64,000 nucleotides of DNA. Origin: Nematopogon swammerdamellus. Its lineage: Eukaryota; Arthropoda; Insecta; Lepidoptera; Adelidae. Under the pieces are notes generated by a model, which was not told the origin of the DNA, made no database searches, and was given only the letters and a program-made list of their open reading frames with translations. The stretch covers positions 9,145,395 to 9,209,394 of the forward strand of contig OX336345.1 in the NCBI GenBank assembly GCA_946902875.1, read 5' to 3'. The translations under genes were made by a program, and so were the position numbers. Below are positions 11,801 to 20,800 of the stretch, in pieces; the first letter of the stretch is position 1, and each line of letters begins with the position of its first letter.

Positions 11801-14800
11801 TCATGAAAGGGCTCGTAAAGTCAACAGCCTTCTGTCGATCAGCTGTTATGGTTAAATCAGTTATGGCGAAATCGGCTCGCTGTAAGAAAATGAATGATTT
11901 TGAAAATAAAATTATCAATAAAGTAAAGTTTTTGAAGATATTGGCATGTAAACTTAATGAAAATGTCTGTGATATTTTCAGAAAATTATGAATCGACAAT
12001 ATTGTATATTACACAACGTTTATAAAAGGCGAATTCTCCATCATTTATTGGTTAATGAGTGGTGTAAAAATAATTTAAAGTTCTTATTAAATACACAAAT
12101 GAATATATTCAATATACTTTAAGATTTAAATATAAATAGGAACATTTAAAATTATTGCAGAGATGAAATTCATTATTTCTCTGAATGTTTCTTTGAAAAT
12201 AAGTGAACAATAAAAATTACTCATAAGGTTTTGTATTTCAAAAAAATATTTAATTGCTATAATAATGATGTACTGTATTTTCTTTGGCAGTTACAAAGTT
12301 TCTTACCCCATCCATTATCTTCTCCGTCATTCCGTTCCACTTTCCAGTGGCTTTGTCCAGCGAGCCGTACGCTCCATCCAGTTGCAGCTCAAATGTAAAA
12401 TTAAATTGATGGATTTTCGCAAGCTCCTGAATTAATTCGATTCCGAAGCCTTCGAACTGTTCGTTTCCCTCTAGCTTCTTAGAAGACTCCTTTCTCATAC
12501 CGTAGGGAGCACTCTGCAATGATGACGCAAATGGGTTTGGCGCTTTTGGTGTTTAAAACCAAATCTACATTAATCAAAAGTGGCAGGTAGTTCTATGGTT
12601 CAGACATTGACCTTTCATGTGATAAGTTTGAGGTTCGAATCCTGAAGTCAAAGCGTTAAATTTAAATTCATCATAGAGTTTTCGATTTTGTCATTGATTT
12701 AATGTTGTTTCATTTTATTTAAAAAAAAACACGAAAGGAAAGAAATTCAAAATCAAAACATTTAATTTATACCAAAGCCGTCAGTATGAGGAAATGCTTG
12801 CCCTTCATCGAGTTCGATCCTTCCGCCTGTTCAGGATCAATATAATTTCTCGTATCCGTGTAACCAACGACCAAGCTCCATGTTCCGACCTAAAATATTT
12901 AATTTTCGTTACCTCAAAACTTCATAAACTTGTAGAATAATACATTTAAATCTAAATATCTGAACTATCTGTCACATGTCGCACTTTCTATAAAAAAAAA
13001 ACAATTAATCTCAAAATCTAAAATACCGAAGAGAAATAAACAAAACAGTACAATGAACTGACCCTGATGAATCCGCTTGGTGTTAGTTCCATAATGTCCA
13101 AATCGAAATCTGACCGAAAACCGTCGTCGTCAAATTTTATTGTACCAGTCAGACCTTCCACTTCAGACTGAAAAGGAGTTCCATACGAATTTAAATATAG
13201 GTGCTTATTTAAATATCAACAACCATTTATTCTAGTGCCTCCTATTTTTATATAGCCTATAACCATCCAGAGATATGTCAGATTGCATTGGTGAAAACCG
13301 CATCAAAATTAGTTGAACCGTTCTTGAGTTATAAGCATACAGACAGACGGTAGACGTTGAAAGAGACATAAGAGACGAAGGAGAGAAGGGAACAGATAGA
13401 GAACAAGAAAAGATAGACAAGAATAGAATAGAAGAAACAACTCATTGACAACATTCATTCAAAACGTGGTGCATTTCACTCATTAATTTAATACACGAGT
13501 CATACACGCGCCAGGTGGCACGACGACATTAAGTACGTGGGCGGAAAACAGTGGTTCCGTACCGCTGAAGGAAAATTGGCCACCAGTAAGTAAATATTTT
13601 GTTTAATCTATTGAAATAAAGCACATTTAACATACTTATTTTAATCTGTAAACAATAATTTTTAGGTTTTCGTAGCCTGTCTGCCTGTCCTACTGCTGTA
13701 GGTATGTCTGGAACCGTATTATGTATGTACGTATTAACCGTATTATACCCCTACCACAGGCTATGTGTCAACCAGCCACACACCGAGCTCGGGCGAGACA
13801 GACTGACGAGACACGGACGCGAAGCGTGGATATGCCCTCCCTGCACTGCTAAGTCAAAACGCGGAGATAATACCCCCATCCGCCCTGCGGCTAAGGACAC
13901 CAACCCTCTCCGGCCAATCAGCGGCATCGACCAACAGGTATCCGCCTCTACCTCCCCTACTGGCGGTGCGTCAACCTCCCTTACAGACACGCTGAGAAAT
14001 GAGATGTAGAGTCTGGTAGCTGCAGTTCGTCTATGTAGGGGCGAGTTTGAAGCTATGCGACAAGAAATGCAGGACCTGCGAAGTTCAGCTGAGATGGCCC
14101 ACGGAAGGATAGATGACCTGGCGAAGACGATGGACGGGATAGATCGCCGGATAGCGGTGGTTGAGAAAGTACAAAACGACTTAATTTCGGCGCGCTCCAC
14201 TATCGCCGAGCTGAGGAACGAACTGGAGGCGCGCGAGCAGTCCAGCCTGGCCAACGAGATCGAGTTCACCGGCGTTCCAGAACTAAAGGAGGAAAATTTG
14301 TATCACCTGGCCCTGGTCATTAGTAGGAAGATCGGCGTGGAGCTAGATGAGCGCGACATTGACTCTGTCGTGCGCGTCGGGCCGATTCGCCCGCCCGCTG
14401 ATAAGGGTGGCGATTCGTCCCTCGGTGCCCACGGCCGATCCCGCCCCGTCGTCCTGCGCGTGACACGTCGTCGCATCAAGGACGACCTCCTGAAGGCAGC
14501 GCGCGTACGGCCCGCCGGTATCCAGTCGCAGGACATAGGGCTGCCGAGGGTCGACAAGCCGATCTTCATCAACGACCGATTGACCAAACGAAACCGGGAA
14601 TTATTTTATAAAACTAGGATGGCGGCTCGTGAAAATGGTTTTAAATTTGTTTGGATTCGCGACGGGCGGATCTTAGTAAAGAGAGCAGAAAAGTGTAGGA
14701 CGCAGCGCGTGCGGGGGGAAAGCGATATAGAACAAATTTTTTTAGGGAACTCCCAACCCGCTCCTGCCGCTCTCACTGCGCCCTGATAATCACTACGATG

Positions 14801-17800
14801 TGCACACTTTTACTAGCCACTATTAAAATTGCTTTTATTTTATTAATATATCTTATTTTTTATTTGGAAAATTTTACTTTTTTAATACAAATTGTCTTGC
14901 CTTATTGCCTGCTTTCTCCCAACTATAATATGGAACCACTATTAGCCAATGTTAGCACCAAAGAGATTTCGTTAAAAATTCATAATCTACGAACCATTTC
15001 ATCATTTCAGCCAAACTTATTAAGTTTCAATGGGCCAAAGAAATAGACCAAAGTTAGTTAAGTTGGGCTTAATAAATACGAGATCCTTAAATACTGGCAG
15101 GGATGAGCTCAGAATGTCCGTGGAAAATTACGAGCCAGATATACTCGCGCTTAACGAGACGTGGATAAGAGAGGGCGAGGAGCGCTATGCTCCAAAACTA
15201 GCGGGTTACACTCTCCGGCACGCCGCTCGGCCGGGCGCCCGCGCCGCCGGAGGTGGGGTGGGTTTCTACGTGCGCCGTGGCCTCAGGGCGCGCGTGCGAC
15301 CACACCCTGCTGCGCCGCTAGAGCAAATGTGGCTCGAGCTATCTCTGGGAGGAGTGCGCGTAGCGATAGGTACGGCTTACAGACCCGCTGCAGTATCTGT
15401 GGAGAGCGCCGTGGACAGCCTCAGCGAATCTATCGCTGCTTTCAACTATTGCAACCACATCTTTTTGCTCGGCGATTTAAATATAAACATGTTGAAAACC
15501 GACGCGGCGGACACCGATGATTTCGTCACGTTCTTAAACCACCATAGTCTTCAGCAAATGGTCGACACTCCCACGCGGATCACAGACTCGACGGCGACGC
15601 TCATAGACGTTGTATGTACGGACGCGCCTAATCTAGTGAAACAAATTAACGTGCATCATAACCCTTGTCTCAGTGATCACGCGTTGGCAATAGTAGAAGT
15701 AAATATAAAAAAACCGAAGGCACAGCCGCGGTGGATCACGTTCAGGTCGATAAAAAATATTGTGGAAGTAGACTTCGTTGCCGACTTAGAATGTCTTCCA
15801 TGGGACAAAATCCTGCAATGCAAGGATGTGAACGAGAAGGTTCATATGTTCAATGAAATTGTCTCTGCTCTATTCGACCGTCACGCGCCCACCCGTAAAT
15901 GTCGTGTCAAATCTAGCCCGCAACCTTGGATCACGGATGTTCTAAGAAAAATGATGTCCCTCAGAGACAAAGCACTCACCAGAGCCCGTGCCACTAAAGT
16001 AGATTCCCACAAGGCTTACTACAAAAAACTAAAAAATTTAGTAATCACAGCTAATAGACGTGAAAAGACAGGTTACTTTACCCATTTCGTAAACAATAAT
16101 ATCAAAGACACAAAAAGTCTATGGAGCAACCTTAAAAAAACATCTTTGTTTGATGACCCTGGAAATTGCGATATCCCTGAGCAATTAAACAACCCAGAAA
16201 ATATAAATGCGCATTTCTTAAACGTCCCAGGGGAGCAGCGGGCGGATGGAGAGACTTTAAACTATTTTAAATCCAACAAATTCTCTGACGTAGCTTTTCA
16301 CCTGAAACCAGTAACACAGTCTGAAATTTTAAAATCGATACATAATATTAAAACTATGGCAATGGGTGCTGATGCCATTTCAATTGAAATGATTAGTTTA
16401 ACCTTACCGCATTCGCTAGATGCTCTCACTTCAATAGTAAACGCGTCACTGGTGGACGGAGTGTTCCCCGAGGGCTGGAAGATGGCTATTGTTAAACCCA
16501 TTCCCAAAAAGAATGTGGTATCAGATCTTAAAGATCTCCGACCTATCAGCATTCTTCCGGCTATATCCAAACTTATGGAGAGAGCTGTTCATAAACAGCT
16601 CTATGCTTACCTTAACGCACAAAAAGTTATACCGAAGATGCAATCTGGCTTCCGTGGGGCCCACAGCACGAGTACCGCCCTGTCCGATGTACTCGATGAT
16701 ATTATATCAGCTGCAGATTCTAAAATGGGCAGTGTACTGGTGTTGCTGGACTTCTCACGCGCTTTTGACTGCCTGAATATTCCGCTCCTACTGGCCAAGC
16801 TTACCTATTACGGTATCTCGAGTGATGCAAACAAATGGTTTGAGAGCTTTCTTGTCGGCAGGAAACAGAAAGTGGCCTGTCTGGGCGAGGATGGCTCAAC
16901 TAGGCATTCGGAACCGAGGACCCTATCTCGAGGGGTCCCGCAAGGGTCAATCCTTAGCCCTCTTCTATTTACCCTTTTTACAGCTGACCTCTCTAGAGTA
17001 GTGCACGGTTGCAAGCTTCACCTGTATGCGGACGACACTCAGGTTTACATGCCATTCGACTCAGAAGACACAATCCAAGCCATCTCGCGCCTAAATGAGA
17101 ACCTAGAAAACGTCTTTGACTGGGCCAGACGAAACACCTTAGTATTAAATCCCACCAAGTCACAATTTCTTATTCTGGGTACAAAAAATCAACGAAACGT
17201 TATACATTCTTTCAATCCTAATGTTACCATAAATGGCCTCCCCGTTCCTTACGTGCCCTCTGCTCGGAACCTTGGACTAGTGATCGACAGCGAGCTCCGC
17301 TTTCAAGAACATGTAAATTTGAAAGTAAGAGCAGCCTTCTACAGGCTTAAAGCTCTATATAATATTAGGCCCTACCTTTCGGAAAAGGTAAGAATATTAC
17401 TCACGGACGCTCTGATCCTTTCGCCCTTTGATTACTGTGACACGGTGTATGGCCCGCGGCTACTGGCCAAGACAGCACGGGCAATACAACGTGTGCAAAA
17501 TGCGTGCGCGCGTTTCTGTCTGAACATTCCGCGGCGTACACACATTACTCCCTACCTCAATGAAAGAGGAATATTGAAAATGAAAACCAGGCGAGCTCTT
17601 CATTTAGCATGTCTCGTTTTCAAAGTTATACAAACGGAAACACCGGAATACCTTCATGAAAAGCTTACTTGGTCCCGGAACATGCATAATCACGACACTA
17701 GAGCCAGAGGCCATCTTCTCGTAGTACCGCGTCATGTCTCAGCAGGTTTTGAGGGGTCTTTCAGGTACTGTGCAACCAAGTGCTGGAACAATCTTCCTCC

Positions 17801-20800
17801 ACCCTTGCGTGAAAAGCGCACTATATACTCTTTTCGAGCCGCCTGCAAGCCTTGGTTGTTGCAGTGCCAACGTTCTGACCTCTTGGGTTGAATCTCATTC
17901 ATAGTAATTAATTTAGTTTCTTTTGTAATAATGTTTGTCTTAATTTATAGTCGGTAGTGTCATTTTATGTTAATTTGTAATATGTATGTACACACGTAGG
18001 TCTTTTGTTTATGTTGTATTTTGTTTATTTCTCATTTTAATATTTTGTTATACAGTTCTGGTTAGTTTTCCATATTTATGATGAATTAGTTTTTTTTTTT
18101 TGTGTTTTTGGTAGTAATTTAAGGTTATCTTTCTTTTTTTTGTTATTCTCGCAATTGTTTTTATCATCAATGTATGTCTAGCCTGTAAGAAAAAAAAAAT
18201 GTATTTCCCGGCAAAATGGGTTCAACTGAAAATCAGCGCAATAGGTATCTATTGAACACGCTGAGTTGAGCCCAATTTGTCGCCAATATTAACAAATCAT
18301 TAGATTGTGTTGTTTCTTAAAATTGTAATGCAAAATGGCGATAAATAAACGTTTTTCATTTCATTTCATTTCATTTATTGCTAGCCGGTTGAAATTTTCA
18401 CAGAATACGTGTTGTTATGGCGGATATAACAGCAAATAATAAAAAAATTTAAGATAAAAAATTAAGGCGGTTTCCATACAAGAAACGTGTTTATCGTTTT
18501 ATTTTTGTGGTGCGGAAACCTCGGTGCGCGAGTCCGACTCGCACTTGACCGGTCGTTTCTCATTGGTCTTCTTACTTACCGTTCTAATAAGGTTGACAAT
18601 CGTAAAGCCAAGCTCATTACTGGCTCCCGTTGCACAGTTCACAGCAGACGGATTATAGGATGGATCAATCTTAGCCAAAGCGTTTGCATATACCGTTACT
18701 GCATCAAATATCAAGGCAGCATTCAAAGGGAGAGTTTCTGGCGTAATGGAACCTTCGAGTTTTCCTTCGGATAGCTCTGTCAGTTGTTCCTGGAGAAGAG
18801 CTACAAAGTTGACGATATTTTCTGCTTTAGGGTCGAGGAGACTTACACCTGAAAATAAAGTAAAAATCAATGTTTTCTTTTTCAGTGAAACTAATCTCAG
18901 AAATACAATTGCTAACTATATATTTTATTTCGTCGTCCCTAAGCTAAAGTTTTTTTAATTGGAATTCTATTATTGCAATCAACCTGCTGACATTTTCATA
19001 ACACATCATAAATTGCAACAACAGGCTATATGAAAGACACAAGGAAAAATAACTAGAAAAACGAGTAAAATATTTAATTCACCAGTAATGTTCGCGCCGC
19101 CATATTGAAAAGGGGTAAGATCCAAGGTCTGCATGTCCGGCGTAATGACGATGTAGCTATGCGCATCTGACATGATGCCGACCTGCTGCGCTTGTTCTAA
19201 AAAAAGCTGCAGCTTGTTTGCACTGCAGTCCACTAAGTAGTTCACTGCTCCGGATTTCTTTATGCCGGCCAAGTGGGCCCTGCAATGGAATATATATATT
19301 AGATACAATACGATGGGAGGAGAAATTGTTGTCCGTTATAAAAGAGGGATCTGACGAATATTATTTTTGAAAGCAGAGAGTCTTACTCTGTAAACTCGTA
19401 CGTCGTACTCGTTCGTCGGAATATTAAAGAAACCCAAAGAGTTTAGAACTATACATTTATTTTGAAGATATCGATCTCTAAGCGAAAGCCATAAGAAATT
19501 TCAAAGACGTTTACTTTACAAATACTATGTAACTTCTGTCGGGGAAACAGATTTATGTGGCACTACTAAAGTCTGATCTAGCCAATGTCTTATCGTTACT
19601 ACAGGAAACCTCTATCTACACATGAATTTGTAGGTAGAGAGCTTGATGGAGCCATAACAAACCTGTAATCGTCTCCAACTGGAAGTTGCACCAAGTTCAT
19701 GACGATGTCAAGCTCGAGATCATGCAGGGTCAAAACAGAGTCCAATAGTGCAAGGTGTTCCGAGCCCTCGTACACTAATGTAAAGGTCTCCCAGCCCTTG
19801 GCCAGTATGAGATCTGCAAACACCTACAATTTTATTGTTAACAATACCTATTCTTGCAGTTACATAAGAGTGCATACATCTGCAGACTAATAAGAAGATA
19901 ACAGTGACAATATGTATTGGCATGCTCACAGGACGAAACCACAGTTTTGAGATTCACTGAAAGAGAATAATATTTTATGAAATGTTTGTGATCTTCCAAC
20001 AAGCAAGAATGAAATTATTCTGGATTTATAGGGTAGATAGCAAGGAGCGGCGCAATTCAGATAGGAATACTTACATAAAATTATATAGTTTTAAGACAGC
20101 CCTGATCTTCGTTCTTGAAAAGAAGGTAATTAGCTACCTCACGATAAAAAGAATGTCACGTTGCCTACAGGCATAGCAACTGGCAATGAGTGCGGTCAAC
20201 ACTAAATTGGCCGACCGTAATTCAGTTTACAACGTTAGAGATTGGAAGGAACGCGAGATGGCATAGTAATCATAGATATAACGACCATATAGGTAATGTT
20301 TTGAATCAATTCGAATTTATGACGTCAATTTAACGAATATTGTAATAAAATATCATTTTGCATCTTTCACGACCATTGGTTAATCGTTCCTCCGCCATCA
20401 CATTCAACATAGGCATAGTGTACAAACAACAAAATATGTCTATACCAACCTTACTCAGCGAGCTATAACTAGGATACAAGTTGACCAAGGACCAGTTCCT
20501 GCTCTGAGTGTCGACCATATTCACAATCAGCTGAGGAACGTCCAGAGAGTCGCAAATAGCTTGAACAAAGTGAATTGATTCCTTGTTGGTTGGCCCGATT
20601 ATACCGCCGACACCTGCCTGAAATATAAAAAACGATCACTCGGCCAGTGATAAATAAAATACCGCTGTACCCAAAAACAGCTGTGTGCTGTTGTTACTTT
20701 GGGTAGCTGTGGCCTTTGCAAGTGATTTCGTGAAGACAGGTCGCTTACCACCCCATATTGTTTCCCTGGGGAAACGGAGGATATAGCTATGAAGTAGGCC

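Larger units (their letters stand above)
13722..18376 (+). mobile_element. CR1-type non-LTR retrotransposon (LINE), 5'-truncated
   Basis: About 4.65 kb, antisense inside the receptor intron between exons e and f. It has ORF1 (interrupted by one stop), an intact ORF2 with endonuclease and reverse transcriptase, a 3' UTR of about 460 bp and a tail of TTTCA repeats at 18352-18376. Microsatellite-like tails rather than poly(A) are typical of the CR1/L2 group. A Zenon-like element is my best guess and has not been tested. The 5' boundary is approximate. A short repeat 'aaccgtatta' at 13712-13721 and 13736-13745 blurs it. Confidence 0.88.

Noticed and set aside
14303..14587. Minus-strand frame in the CR1-type LINE
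   Set aside because: Shadow of ORF1 in a GC-rich stretch.
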